From positions 1 to 64,000 of the forward strand of contig NZ_JAHYSG010000037.1 in assembly GCF_022095675.1 (NCBI RefSeq): 64,000 nt of DNA. The letters run 5' to 3'. The notes beneath the pieces were generated by a model, which saw nothing but the letters and a program-made list of their open reading frames with translations, ran no database searches and was not told the origin of the DNA. How positions within the stretch are numbered: the stretch's first letter is position 1; every line of letters starts with the position of its first letter. The position numbers and the translations under genes are program-made. This DNA is from Dactylosporangium sp. AC04546. GTDB lineage: Bacteria; Actinomycetota; Actinomycetes; Mycobacteriales; Micromonosporaceae. Of this stretch, positions 9,805-18,276 are shown piece after piece.

Positions 9805-11424
9805 TCACGCCCGCAGCCAGGCCGTGGTGTCCGGGGGCAGGGTGCCGTCGGCCGCCAGGTCCGCGCTCGCGAGCAGCACTTCACCCGGGGGCAGCGGTAC
9901 CGGGACCGGGCCGAAGTTGGTGATCACCCGGATGCCGCCGTTGCGGAAATCGACCACATCGTCACCCTCACCGGACCAGGCCAGGGTGCCGCCGCCGAGG
10001 GCGTGCTTGCGGCGCAGGCGCAGGGCCTCGACGTACATGGTCAGCGTGGAGCCGGGGACCTCGCGCTGGGCGGCGGCGGCGAAGCGGGCCCAGTCGTCCG
10101 GCTGGGGCAGCCAGGACGCCGGACCGGGGCCGAAGCCGTACGACGGCGCGTCGGGCGCCCACGGCACGGGCACCCGGCAGCCGTCGCGGCCGCGGACCTC
10201 ATGCTTCGAGCGGAACCAGGTCGGGTCCTGGCGCACGTCGTCGGGCAGCTCGGTGTGCTCGGGCAGGCCGAGCTCCTCGCCCTGGTAGAGGTACGCCGAA
10301 CCGGGCAGCGACAGCATGAGCAGGGTGGCCGCGCGGGCCCGGCGCAGGCCGAGGGCCTCGTCGGGCTGCCGGTCGCCGATCCCGATGCCGCCCTGGGTGG
10401 AGTAGCCGGGCTCGAAGCCCAGCCGGCTCGCGTGCCGGACCACGTCGTGGTTGGACAGCACCCAGGTGCAGCTCGCGCCGACCGGCTCGACGCCGGCCAG
10501 GCTGGCCTCGATCGCGGCGCGCTGGTCGGTGGCGGTCCACGGCGCCATCAGGTAGTTGAAGTTGAACGCCTGGTGCATCTCGTCGGGGCGCACGTAGCGG
10601 GCCAGCCGCTCGGCGGGCGCCACCCAGGCCTCCCCCACCATCATCCGGTCGCCGTCGTAGCTGTCCAGCACGCGGCGCCACGAGCGGTACACCTCATGCA
10701 CCCCGTCCTGGTCCCACATCGGGGGGACGCGGTGCTCGGCGCCCGGGCTGGTGATCGGCACCTGCGCCTCGGTCCAGTCGGGCAGGCCGCTCTCCTTGAT
10801 GAGGCCGTGGGCCACGTCGACGCGGAAACCGTCGACGCCCCGGTCGAGCCAGAAGCGCAGCACGTCCTCGAACATCGCGCGGACCTCGGGGAGGTCCCAG
10901 TTGAGGTCCGGCTGGCTCGTGTCGAACAGGTGCAGGTACCACTCGCCGTCGGGCACCCGGGTCCAGGCCGGTCCGCCGAAGACGCTCTGCCAGCCGTTGG
11001 GCGGCAGCTCGCCGTCGACGCCGGTGCCTTTCCGGAAGTGGTACCGGTCGCGCGCCGCACTGCCGGGCTCGGCGGCGAGGGCCTCCTGGAACCAGGCGTG
11101 CTCGCTCGACGTGTGGTTGGGCACCAGGTCGACGACGACCCGCAGGCCGCGCTCCTTGGCCGCGGCGACCAGCGCGTCGAAGTCGGCGAGCGTGCCGAAC
11201 CGGGGGTCGACGTCGCGGTAGTCCGCGACGTCGTACCCGGCGTCGTGCTGTGGAGACGGGTAGAACGGCGACATCCAGAGGGCGTCGACGCCCAGTTCGA
11301 CCAGGTGGTCGAGGCGCGACGTGATGCCGCGCAGGTCGCCGAGGCCGTCACCGTCTGCGTCGGCGAACGACCGCGGGTAGACCTGATAGATCACGGCATC
11401 GCGCCACCAGACCAGCTGACTCAC
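9805..11424 (-). CDS. GH13 alpha-glucosidase (oligo-1,6-/maltase type)
   Basis: A 539-aa cytosolic glycoside hydrolase of family 13. The barrel starts with WWRDAVIYQVYPRSF. Region I is DLVPNHTS; the nucleophile Asp203 lies in GFRVDVAHG, the acid/base Glu265 in VGEAWV and the stabilising Asp327 in SNHDVVRH. No signal peptide. It is the last gene of the sugar ABC operon, overlapping the MalG-type permease stop by 4 nt (ATGA), so it very likely hydrolyses the imported alpha-glucoside. Maltose, isomaltose, sucrose or trehalose specificity cannot be settled from this. Confidence 0.92.
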   Translation of the reverse strand: MSQLVWWRDAVIYQVYPRSFADADGDGLGDLRGITSRLDHLVELGVDALWMSPFYPSPQHDAGYDVADYRDVDPRFGTLADFDALVAAAKERGLRVVVDLVPNHTSSEHAWFQEALAAEPGSAARDRYHFRKGTGVDGELPPNGWQSVFGGPAWTRVPDGEWYLHLFDTSQPDLNWDLPEVRAMFEDVLRFWLDRGVDGFRVDVAHGLIKESGLPDWTEAQVPITSPGAEHRVPPMWDQDGVHEVYRSWRRVLDSYDGDRMMVGEAWVAPAERLARYVRPDEMHQAFNFNYLMAPWTATDQRAAIEASLAGVEPVGASCTWVLSNHDVVRHASRLGFEPGYSTQGGIGIGDRQPDEALGLRRARAATLLMLSLPGSAYLYQGEELGLPEHTELPDDVRQDPTWFRSKHEVRGRDGCRVPVPWAPDAPSYGFGPGPASWLPQPDDWARFAAAAQREVPGSTLTMYVEALRLRRKHALGGGTLAWSGEGDDVVDFRNGGIRVITNFGPVPVPLPPGEVLLASADLAADGTLPPDTTAWLRA

Positions 11425-12350
11425 CCCTTGACTCCACCGGCCAGCAGGCCGCGCACGAAATAGCGTTGCAGGGACAGGAACACGATCAGCGGGATGACCA
11501 TCGACACGAACGCGCCGGACGTCAGCCGCTGCCAGTCGTTGCCCCGGGTGCCGGCCAGCTCGGCGAGCCGGACGGTCAGTGGCCGCGAGTCCACACCCTG
11601 GGTGAAGACGAGGGCCACCAGAAGATCATTCCAGATCCACAGGAACTGGAAGATGGTGAGCGACGCAAGTGCCGGCGTGATGAGCGGCAGGACGATCCGC
11701 CGGAACGTCATCGCCGGGCCCGCGCCGTCGACCCGGGCCGCCTCGAAGAGGTCCTTCGGCAGCTCGGACATGAAGTTGTGCAGCAGGAACACGCCGAGCG
11801 GGAGGCCGAAGCAGGTGTGGGCGAACCACACCGCGAAGAACCCGCCGCCCATGTCGGTGAAGCCGCTGAGCAGCTTCAGCATCGGGATGAGCGCCATCTG
11901 GATCGGCACGATCTGGAGGGCGAACACGCCGATGAAGATCCAGTCCCGGCCGCGGAAGTTCAGCCACGACAGGGCGTAGGCGGCCATCGCGGCCAGGCTG
12001 ACCGAGAACAGCACGGCCGGCACGGTGATGGTGAGCGAGTTGATGAAGTAGCTCGCCAGCTGGCCGGACGAGGCCGATGTGCCGAAGACCACCTCGTTGT
12101 AGTTCTCGAGGGTCAGCGTGGGGTTCTTGAAGAACGTCCACCAGCCGGTGGTCTTGATGTCGTTCTCGGGGCGCAGCGACGACACGAACAGGCCGAACGT
12201 CGGTATGGTCCACACGATCGCGATGATGATCGAGATGACGCTGGCGGCCCGGGTGGTGAGCCTGCGCCGCACCCGGCCGGCCATGGTGCTCGGCTCGGGG
12301 CGGTGGAGCGGGCTGGCCTCGGGAGCGTCGGTACTGACGGTGCTGCTCAT
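11421..12350 (-). CDS. ABC sugar permease, MalG type
   Basis: A 309-aa inner-membrane permease with six hydrophobic segments and the EAA cytoplasmic loop (EAARVDGAGPAMTFRRIVLP) that docks on the ATPase subunit. A cytosolic N-terminal tail of ~35 residues precedes the first membrane span. The ATG at 12350 overlaps the MalF stop by 4 nt, and the gene overlaps the GH13 start, so the operon is tightly coupled. No ATPase gene is present; a shared MsiK-type ATPase encoded elsewhere is usual for actinobacterial sugar importers. Confidence 0.92.
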   Translation of the reverse strand: MSSTVSTDAPEASPLHRPEPSTMAGRVRRRLTTRAASVISIIIAIVWTIPTFGLFVSSLRPENDIKTTGWWTFFKNPTLTLENYNEVVFGTSASSGQLASYFINSLTITVPAVLFSVSLAAMAAYALSWLNFRGRDWIFIGVFALQIVPIQMALIPMLKLLSGFTDMGGGFFAVWFAHTCFGLPLGVFLLHNFMSELPKDLFEAARVDGAGPAMTFRRIVLPLITPALASLTIFQFLWIWNDLLVALVFTQGVDSRPLTVRLAELAGTRGNDWQRLTSGAFVSMVIPLIVFLSLQRYFVRGLLAGGVKG

Positions 12351-13333
12351 CGGATCTCCGTTCGGTGCCGCAGCTGCCGGACCTGGAAGATGACGATCGG
12401 GATGACGAGCACGAACAGCAGCACCGCGAGGGCGGAGCCGTGGCCGTTCTCGTACGCCCGGAAGGCCTGGTTGTACATCTCCAGCGCGAGCACGCTGCTC
12501 TTGAACTGGCCGCCGGTCGACGTCCGGACGATGTCGAAGACCTTCAGGGTGGCGATCGTGATGGTCACGACGACGACCACGACGGCCGGCCGGATGGACG
12601 GCATCGTCACCCGCCAGAACATCTGCCACGGGTTGGCGCCGTCGAGCCGCGCCGCCTCGACGATCTCGGCCGGGATGGCCTTGATCGCGGCGGAGAGGAT
12701 GACCATCGCGAAGCCGGCCTGGATCCAGATCAGCATGATGATCATGTAGAACGTGTTGCTCGGCGAATTGCTCAGGAACTGCTGCGGCTCCAGGCCGAGC
12801 CAGACCAGGATCTGGTTGAGCAGGCCGATCTGCTCCTGGTCCGCCTCGCGGAAGGCGTAGATGAACTTCCAGATGATCGCCGCGCCGACCAGCGAGATGG
12901 CCATGGGCATGAAGATCAGCGACTTGGCGATGCCCTCGCCGCGGGCCTTGTCCACCAGGACCGCGTAGATCAGGCCGAACGCGGTGGACAGCAGCGGCAC
13001 GCAGACCACCCAGATGAGGGTGTTGCGCAGCATGAGCAGCGTGTCGTCGTTGGTGAAGATCCACTTGTAGTTCTCGATGCCGACGAACTCCTGGCTGCTG
13101 GCATCGAAGAACGAGAGGTACACTGTGCGGATCAGCGGATAGACCAGGCCCAGACCGAGCAGGACGAGCGCCGGGCCGAGGAACCCGGCCATCTGCAGCC
13201 GCTCCTTGCCCTTCCCCCATCTGGGCAGGATGTCGAGCACGAACAGCAACGCGCCGACCACGACGATGAACCCACCCATGTAGGCGAGCGCAGGCCAGAT
13301 CTTGGCGACGTCTTCGGAGAAGTCGTATTCCAT
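12347..13333 (-). CDS. ABC sugar permease, MalF type
   Basis: A 328-aa inner-membrane permease that pairs with the MalG-type protein. It has an extra N-terminal span (IWPALAYMGGFIVVVGALLF), then six core segments, with an EAA loop at EAARLDGANPWQMFWRVTMP. Separated from the upstream binding-protein gene by 66 bp that contain a strong hairpin, and overlapping malG-like by 4 nt. Confidence 0.92.
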   Translation of the reverse strand: MEYDFSEDVAKIWPALAYMGGFIVVVGALLFVLDILPRWGKGKERLQMAGFLGPALVLLGLGLVYPLIRTVYLSFFDASSQEFVGIENYKWIFTNDDTLLMLRNTLIWVVCVPLLSTAFGLIYAVLVDKARGEGIAKSLIFMPMAISLVGAAIIWKFIYAFREADQEQIGLLNQILVWLGLEPQQFLSNSPSNTFYMIIMLIWIQAGFAMVILSAAIKAIPAEIVEAARLDGANPWQMFWRVTMPSIRPAVVVVVVTITIATLKVFDIVRTSTGGQFKSSVLALEMYNQAFRAYENGHGSALAVLLFVLVIPIVIFQVRQLRHRTEIR

Positions 13334-13351
13334 GGGGTGTCCTCCGACCAG

Positions 13352-13388
13352 CCGGGTCCGGCGCCGTGGTGCGTGGCGCCGGACCCGG
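13352..13388 (-). terminator. Intercistronic hairpin between binding protein and permeases
   Basis: A 14-bp perfect inverted repeat (13352-13365 with 13375-13388, 9-nt loop) with no T-tract. It stands between the binding-protein stop (13400) and the MalF start (13333). It probably acts as an attenuator or 3' stabiliser, so that binding protein exceeds permease, as at malE-malF in enterics. Confidence 0.7.
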
Positions 13389-13399
13389 ACTTCAGTTCG

Positions 13400-14737
13400 C
13401 TACTTGGGCCAGGTGCTTTCGATGTAGTCCAGCGTGGCCTTGGTGTCCTTCGTGCCGTTGATCCAGTCGGTCATGCCGGTCCAGAAGGACTTCGAGCCGA
13501 CCGCGGCGGGCATGAGGTCCGAGCCGTCGAACCGGGCCACGGTGGCCGGGTCCTGCAGGATCGTCACCGAGAGCTTGTCGATGGTGCCGGTGACGTTGGC
13601 GGTGTCCAGGCCCTTGTTGGCCGAGATCCAGTCACCGAGCTTGGCCTTGCTGTTCGCCCACTCGGCCGAGGCCAGGTAGGTCTGCACCTTGACGACCTCG
13701 TCACGGTCCGAGAAGGCCGAGACGAACTCGCCGCCCACGAGGACCGGCTTGCCCTTGGCCGGGTCCAGCGCCGGGAAGTAGAACGCGAAGACGTCGCCGT
13801 CCTCAGCGACCTTCGTGCCCTTCTGCCACTGGTTGGAGTAGAAGTTCGCCTGGCGGTGCAGGCCGCACTTCTTGTCCTTGACCGGCAGGCCACCCTCCTG
13901 GAACGAGGTGGTGACGATGGTCTTGGGGTTGCCCACGTACTTCGGGTTCTTGAGGATCGACGCGGTGCGCTCGGCAGCCGAGAAGATCTTCGGGTCGTTG
14001 AACGGGATCTCGTGGTTGACCCACTTGTCGTAGGTCTCCGGGCCCTGGTCGCGCAGGACGATGTCCTCGATCCAGTCGGTGGCCGGCCAGCCGGTGGCGT
14101 CACCGGACTCGATGCCAGCGCACCACGCCTGGATACCGCTCGCGGCGATGTCGTCGCTGAGCTTGATCATCTCGTCCCAGGTGGTCGGGACCTTGTAGTT
14201 CTTCTCCTTGAACAGCTGCGGCGAGTACCACACCAGCGACTTGACGTTGGCGCCCATGGGCACGCCGTAGACCTTGCCGTCGACCGTGGCGTACTTGGCC
14301 CAGTCCTTCGACCAGTTCTTGTCGAGGTTGGCCTTGACCGGCGCCGGCAGCTCCTTGAGCTGCTTGCTCTTCACGAAGGAGGCAAGGAGGCCAGGCTGCG
14401 GGAAGACCGCGATGTCCGGCGGCTGACCACCGTCGGCGCGCACCTTCACCTGGGTCTCGAACTCGCCCGAGCCCTCGTAGTTGATCTTGATGTTGGTGCA
14501 GTCCTCGAACTGCTTCCAGGACTGGGTCAGCTTGTCAGCCTCGGCGTCGCGAATGGTCGCGTAGATCGAGACTTCCTTCTTCTTGTCGACCTTGTATTGC
14601 GCGTACGGCGCGCACTCGGGCTTGTCGGCGTTGCTGGAGCCGGAGTCGCTGTCGCTGCCGCAAGCGGCTGCCGCGAGGGCCAGACTGGCCACACCGGCGA
14701 GCGCGAACGCCCGACGCCGCCACGAGGGGACGGCCAT
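13400..14737 (-). CDS. Alpha-glucoside ABC transporter substrate-binding lipoprotein
   Basis: A 445-aa extracellular sugar-binding protein of the family 1 (MalE/AglE) type. A lipoprotein signal peptide ends in LAAAAC-GSDSD, the Cys being the lipid anchor. The mature part shows the usual bilobal pattern (GSGEFETQVKVRADGGQPPD, VYGVPMGANVKSLVWYSP). The ATG is preceded by AAAGGAGG. First gene of the sugar operon; a LacI-type operator lies about 72 nt upstream and the divergent LacI gene beyond. Confidence 0.93.
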   Translation of the reverse strand: MAVPSWRRRAFALAGVASLALAAAACGSDSDSGSSNADKPECAPYAQYKVDKKKEVSIYATIRDAEADKLTQSWKQFEDCTNIKINYEGSGEFETQVKVRADGGQPPDIAVFPQPGLLASFVKSKQLKELPAPVKANLDKNWSKDWAKYATVDGKVYGVPMGANVKSLVWYSPQLFKEKNYKVPTTWDEMIKLSDDIAASGIQAWCAGIESGDATGWPATDWIEDIVLRDQGPETYDKWVNHEIPFNDPKIFSAAERTASILKNPKYVGNPKTIVTTSFQEGGLPVKDKKCGLHRQANFYSNQWQKGTKVAEDGDVFAFYFPALDPAKGKPVLVGGEFVSAFSDRDEVVKVQTYLASAEWANSKAKLGDWISANKGLDTANVTGTIDKLSVTILQDPATVARFDGSDLMPAAVGSKSFWTGMTDWINGTKDTKATLDYIESTWPK

Positions 14738-14808
14738 GGTTAGCCTCCTTTGGCTTACCCGGTCCGGGCGGGTAGCCGCCCGCGTACCGGTGTGCTGTGT
14801 TCCTCGGA

Positions 14809-14822
14809 TGTAAGCGTTTGCA
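14809..14822. promoter_or_regulatory. LacI-family operator in divergent promoter region
   Basis: TGTAAGCGTTTGCA is an excellent match to the LacI/GalR consensus TGNAANCGNTNNCA. It lies between the binding-protein gene (start 14737, minus) and the LacI gene (start 14921, plus), so it could repress both. A GC-rich hairpin in the binding-protein leader lies at 14765-14782. Confidence 0.8.
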
Positions 14823-14920
14823 GGGCTGGTTTGTCGAGAGCCTTGGCCGCTTTCATCGATAACGAGTGAGTAACACGACGGACATATTGCCGTGGGGCAG
14901 TGTGTTGCTAGCCTCGCCCT

Positions 14921-15949
14921 GTGGCCGACCCTTCCGTGCCCGTGAGCATGGAGGACGTGGCCCGGCTGGCCGGCGTCTCGACGGCCACCGTGTCACGCAC
15001 CCTCCGCGGGCTGCCCAACGTCTCAGAGGAGACGCGCGGCCGCGTCCTGCAGGCCGCCGAGTCGCTGTCGTATGTGGTCTCACCGATCGCCTCACGGCTG
15101 GCCAGCGGGCGCACGCACACGGTCGGCGTCATCGTCCCGTACGCATCACGCTGGTTCTTCGGCCAGATCGTCGCCGGCGCCGAGTCGGTGCTGCGCGAGC
15201 ACTCGCTCGACCTCCTGCTGTACAACCTGGGCGACATCCCGGCCCGCCAGCGCTTCTTCGGCCAGCTCCCGCTGCGCCGCCGGGTCGACGCCGTGCTCAC
15301 GGTCGCGATGCAGTTCACCGACGCCGAACTCTCGGCGATGCGCAGCCTGGGCGTGCCGATCGTCGCCGTCGGCCACCACGTCCCGGGCGCCGGCTGCGTG
15401 CGCATCGACGACGTCGCGGCTGCCGCCACCGCGATCCAGCACCTGCTGGGCCTGGGCCACAAGCGCGTCGGCATGATCTCGACCTACAACGACCAGAGCA
15501 TGTTCCTGCCCGTCGCCCACGCCCGGCGGCGCGCGTACGTCGAGACCCTGGCCGCCGCCGGCGTCCCCTTCCACAGCGAGCTCGTCATGTCCGTCCCCCA
15601 CGGCATGGACGGCGGTGAGCAGGCGATGCGCCGCCTGCTGACGCTGGCCGACCCGCCGACCGCGGTCTTCGCGGAATCGGACGAACTCGCCTTCGGCGCG
15701 CTGAGCGCCCTTCGCCGTACCGGACGTCACGTATCGGTCATCGGCTTCGACGACCACGAGCTGAGCGCATTGCTGGACCTGACCACGGTCCGCCAGCGCG
15801 TCTTCGAGCAGGGCGTGCTGGCCGCGGGCATGCTCCGCCGCGCGATGACCACGAGCGACTGGACCCCGGAAGAGCTGCTCATGCCCACGACACTGGTACT
15901 TCGCGCCTCCACCTGGCCGGTCGCGGTTAGGACGCCGGACGCCGGGTAG
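14921..15949 (+). CDS. LacI-family transcriptional repressor of the sugar operon
   Basis: A 342-aa regulator. The HTH is at the N-terminus (MEDVARLAGVSTATVSRTLR), followed by the hinge helix (SPIASRLASGRTHTVGVIVP) and a periplasmic-binding-protein-like effector domain ending in TTVRQRVFEQG. It should bind the 14809-14822 site and release it on binding an alpha-glucoside or derivative. The GTG at 14921 is used; GTG 14942 or ATG 14948 would also leave the HTH intact. Confidence 0.93.
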   Translation: MADPSVPVSMEDVARLAGVSTATVSRTLRGLPNVSEETRGRVLQAAESLSYVVSPIASRLASGRTHTVGVIVPYASRWFFGQIVAGAESVLREHSLDLLLYNLGDIPARQRFFGQLPLRRRVDAVLTVAMQFTDAELSAMRSLGVPIVAVGHHVPGAGCVRIDDVAAAATAIQHLLGLGHKRVGMISTYNDQSMFLPVAHARRRAYVETLAAAGVPFHSELVMSVPHGMDGGEQAMRRLLTLADPPTAVFAESDELAFGALSALRRTGRHVSVIGFDDHELSALLDLTTVRQRVFEQGVLAAGMLRRAMTTSDWTPEELLMPTTLVLRASTWPVAVRTPDAG

Positions 15950-15996
15950 GTCGCCGCCGCCACTTTGGAACTCATTCCGGAACCCGGGGGTGTGCC

Positions 15997-16149
15997 ATGA
16001 CAGCGGAAATGCCGAACCCACCCGTGACGTGGGACCAGCCCGACGATGAGCTCGAAGAGCTGGTCGGTCCCGACGCCGACATGATGATGGAGGAGGACGG
16101 CGACCAGGCTCCGCAGACGGACTTCTTCTGGGAGGACGACGAGGAGTAG
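15997..16149 (+). CDS. Very acidic 50-aa protein
   Basis: Fifty residues, of which about nineteen are Asp or Glu and none is Lys or Arg; it contains two aromatic patches (TWDQPDDELEEL and DFFWEDDEE at the C-terminus). The ATG is preceded by a GGGGGTG stretch. I do not recognise the family. It sits between lacI and tRNA-Lys with a 47-nt leader. The lack of positive charge, high codon bias and C-terminal FFWEDDEE argue for a real gene rather than chance. Confidence 0.55.
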   Translation: MTAEMPNPPVTWDQPDDELEELVGPDADMMMEEDGDQAPQTDFFWEDDEE

Positions 16150-16228
16150 CCACGCACGCCGGATGGGCGGGGGTATCTCGTTGGTGGGGCACGCGGGGGG
16201 CGTGCTAGGGTTACCTCCGTTCAGCCGG

Positions 16229-16301
16229 GCGCCGCTAGCTCAACTGGCAGAGCAGCAGACTCTTAATCTGCGGGTTGTAGGTTCAAGTCCTACGCGGCGT
16301 A
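16229..16301 (+). tRNA. tRNA-Lys (anticodon CTT)
   Basis: Seventy-three nt fold into a standard cloverleaf: acceptor GCGCCGC pairs with GCGGCGT (one G-T), D-arm GCTC/GAGC, anticodon stem GCAGA/TCTGC with loop CTCTTAA, T-arm GTAGG-TTCAAGT-CCTAC, discriminator A. CCA is not encoded. Such genes are frequent integration sites, and an integrative-element remnant begins just downstream. Confidence 0.95.
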
Positions 16302-16312
16302 CTCATTTTGAA

Positions 16313-16352
16313 GGCCCCTGACCTGGGATTTCCCCTGGGCGGGGGCTTTTTT
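16313..16352 (+). terminator. Rho-independent terminator after tRNA-Lys
   Basis: GGCCCC (from 16313) pairs with GGGGGC (16341-16346), followed by six T residues (16347-16352). Confidence 0.75.
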
Positions 16353-16461
16353 CGCGTCGGCGGTCAATGGGTTGGGTGGTCGGTGGGTGCTCGTCCGGGA
16401 TCCCCAATCCGGTCCGCCGGCGCCGGGTGCGGGTGGCGTTGATCACGCCATGGGGCGGCAC

Positions 16462-16962
16462 TCATCCCGGGATGGTTTGCACCAGAGCGGTGAACGCACG
16501 GTCCGGGCTGATGTGGGTGCGATAGAGCGGGCTGCAGGGTGTCGCCGCGAGCCGTGCCGCCAGTTCGTCGAGGTTCGGTTGCCTGCCCGGGTCGCGGTAG
16601 ACGTCGGCGAGCGAGCTGAACTCGTTCATGATCCCGACGACGCTGCGGTTGGCGGTGGTACCGATCCGGTGCGTTCGCATCCGTTCGAGCTCGGCGGCGA
16701 CGATCGCGTCTGAGGCGCCGTGGGTGGCCATTGCCGCGGCGATACCGTCGGCGGCCCGGGACAGTGCGGTGGCGGCCGGCGCCAGCGGGAGCAGCACGGG
16801 CAGCAGCGTCGACTCGTTGACCAGGAGCAGGACGTCCGGCCGCCAGCCGAACCTGGTCGCGTACCACTCGCCGAGCGCCGTCGTGGACTTCTCGTCGCCG
16901 CGCAGGTCCGGCGGACCGATCCGGTCACGAAGCTTCTTCGTCGCACGCACGATCAACACCAC
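16462..16962 (-). CDS. DUF6933-like protein of unknown function
   Basis: About 167 aa from the GTG at 16962 (16959 also possible). The sequence VLIVRATKKLRDRIG, then LGEWYATRFGWRPDVLLLVNESTLLPVLLPLAP and a late segment with paired Asn-Glu (VVGIMNEFSSLADVY), resembles DUF6933; no catalytic function is known to me. It follows an XRE regulator by 44 nt on the same strand, so the pair may be co-expressed; a toxin-antitoxin-like relation is possible but unproven. Confidence 0.6.
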   Translation of the reverse strand: MVLIVRATKKLRDRIGPPDLRGDEKSTTALGEWYATRFGWRPDVLLLVNESTLLPVLLPLAPAATALSRAADGIAAAMATHGASDAIVAAELERMRTHRIGTTANRSVVGIMNEFSSLADVYRDPGRQPNLDELAARLAATPCSPLYRTHISPDRAFTALVQTIPG

Positions 16963-17006
16963 GCCATCGTCCCCGACGAGGTCCAGGTCTCGTGGGCGCC
17001 GACCGG

Positions 17007-17285
17007 TCAGCGCTGGAGCCGCTCGGCGCTGGCTTGCTGCAGCTCCTGCAGCGGCACGTCGAGGCAGGCGGCCAGCAGTTCCAGTGCCTGGCGGCGTGGC
17101 CATCTGACTCCACGTTCGTAGCGGGATAGCTCGTGGCGTGTCACGGTTGATCGCCCTGAGGTGGCGCACATCTGGTCGGCGAGGTCCCGCTGGCTCAGGC
17201 CGAGCTGGCGACGGCGCCTCGCGATCCACTCCCCGAACGACTCGCCATCGTGGCGCATTGTGGTGTCGTCGGCGGTTGGCGCCAT
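17007..17285 (-). CDS. XRE-family HTH regulator
   Basis: 92 aa with a Cro/C1-type helix-turn-helix (LGLSQRDLADQM ... VTRHELSRYERG). The ATG at 17285 is preferred over the frame's first ATG (17321) because GGAG lies about 9 nt upstream. First gene of the pair with the DUF6933-like gene; likely autoregulatory. Confidence 0.75.
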   Translation of the reverse strand: MAPTADDTTMRHDGESFGEWIARRRRQLGLSQRDLADQMCATSGRSTVTRHELSRYERGVRWPRRQALELLAACLDVPLQELQQASAERLQR

Positions 17286-18039
17286 GGGGCCGATCTCCTC
17301 GCGGGCGATGGGGCGGAGCATGGACGTCGATCCACGCTCGACTTCCCGCGAAGGTCAAGTCGTCGGCCGCTGCCCCACACCGGACCCGGCGGCCTGACAG
17401 CGCGAAGTTGGCACACTGTCGCGGCACGGACATTCGGCACCGTTTGAGGACGCGCAGGGACGCTTTGGCACGCATTTACATTGGTTGGGACTATCTACCG
17501 TGGACTGGCGCGGGCATAGCCGAAATTGAGGCGGCAGAATCGCTTGACATCACCGGACCGGCGCGGCGTACTGGAGGCACGTTCCCCGTGCGGCGTCTCG
17601 TTCGCCGGGCCATATAGGTCGATGGGTGGGCGCTCCGTGGGGGCGCTCATTGTCGTTTGTGGCCCGGTTGTTCAGCGGGCCTGTCGGCCGGGTGCAGTAC
17701 GACTGACAGGAGGACCGTCATGAAGGATCTTCTCCCGGCAGACTGAGCCGGCACCTCGTCAGGTCACGCGTGTCGGCGGGTGGCCTCTGTCACGGACTGC
17801 CGGTGCGGGTGTCGTGCCCGCCGGTTCGCACCGCTGCTGTTGTCCCTCCCCATTCACGGCGTGCTCGCCACGGTCGTGGCGATGACTCCTGCCCTGCTTC
17901 ACCTCACGCCGCCGGCACGCCGGACGGCACGTTCCTTTAAACCTCCATAGTGGACGCGCCACCTTGGCCTCCATCTTGCGGCCCGCCCGGCCGGGCGTAA
18001 CCCGGCAGGGTTCCTCACATCCTTGACAAAGGAGTTCCG
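17286..18039. other. Long non-coding stretch with an 8-codon mini-ORF
   Basis: No convincing protein gene. At 17720-17746 a perfect ribosome site (ACAGGAGGACCGTC) drives MKDLLPAD and a stop; it could be a leader peptide. Downstream are several GC-rich inverted segments (for example CCCGCCCGGCCGGGCG around 17983-17998). The block sits in front of the replication-relaxation gene and may carry the element's control region. Confidence 0.4.
17720..17746 (+). CDS. Eight-residue mini-ORF (MKDLLPAD), possible leader peptide
   Basis: ATG-AAG-GAT-CTT-CTC-CCG-GCA-GAC-TGA directly after AGGAGG at ideal spacing. Such a strong ribosome site with a tiny frame suggests a leader or regulatory uORF. No function can be assigned. 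Confidence 0.35.
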   Translation: MKDLLPAD

Positions 18040-18276
18040 TTGTCATTCCACTGCTCACCATCACCGCTGCGGTCATCAGCCGGCGGCGGTTTCCGGCTTG
18101 ACCCACGTTCGGGCGTCCGTCTTGGCGTCCGCATTAGGGTCGCTCTTCAACCTGACCCCCGGACTGACCCCCGGTTCCCGCTCACACCGCAGGTCGTGGC
18201 GGCTGTCAGGAACTACCGATTGTCCTCCGAGAGACCCTGCATGGTCTCGGGTCTCCCCGGGGGAGGTGGCACTTGA
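18040..18276 (+). CDS. Possible small protein coupled to replication-relaxation gene
   Basis: A 78-aa frame from a TTG preceded by AAAGGAG at 6 nt spacing; its stop overlaps the TTG start of the next gene (18273), a layout typical of translational coupling. The protein is Pro/Arg-rich and has no domain I recognise. The alternative is that only the leader and coupling matter. Confidence 0.35.
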   Translation: MSFHCSPSPLRSSAGGGFRLDPRSGVRLGVRIRVALQPDPRTDPRFPLTPQVVAAVRNYRLSSERPCMVSGLPGGGGT

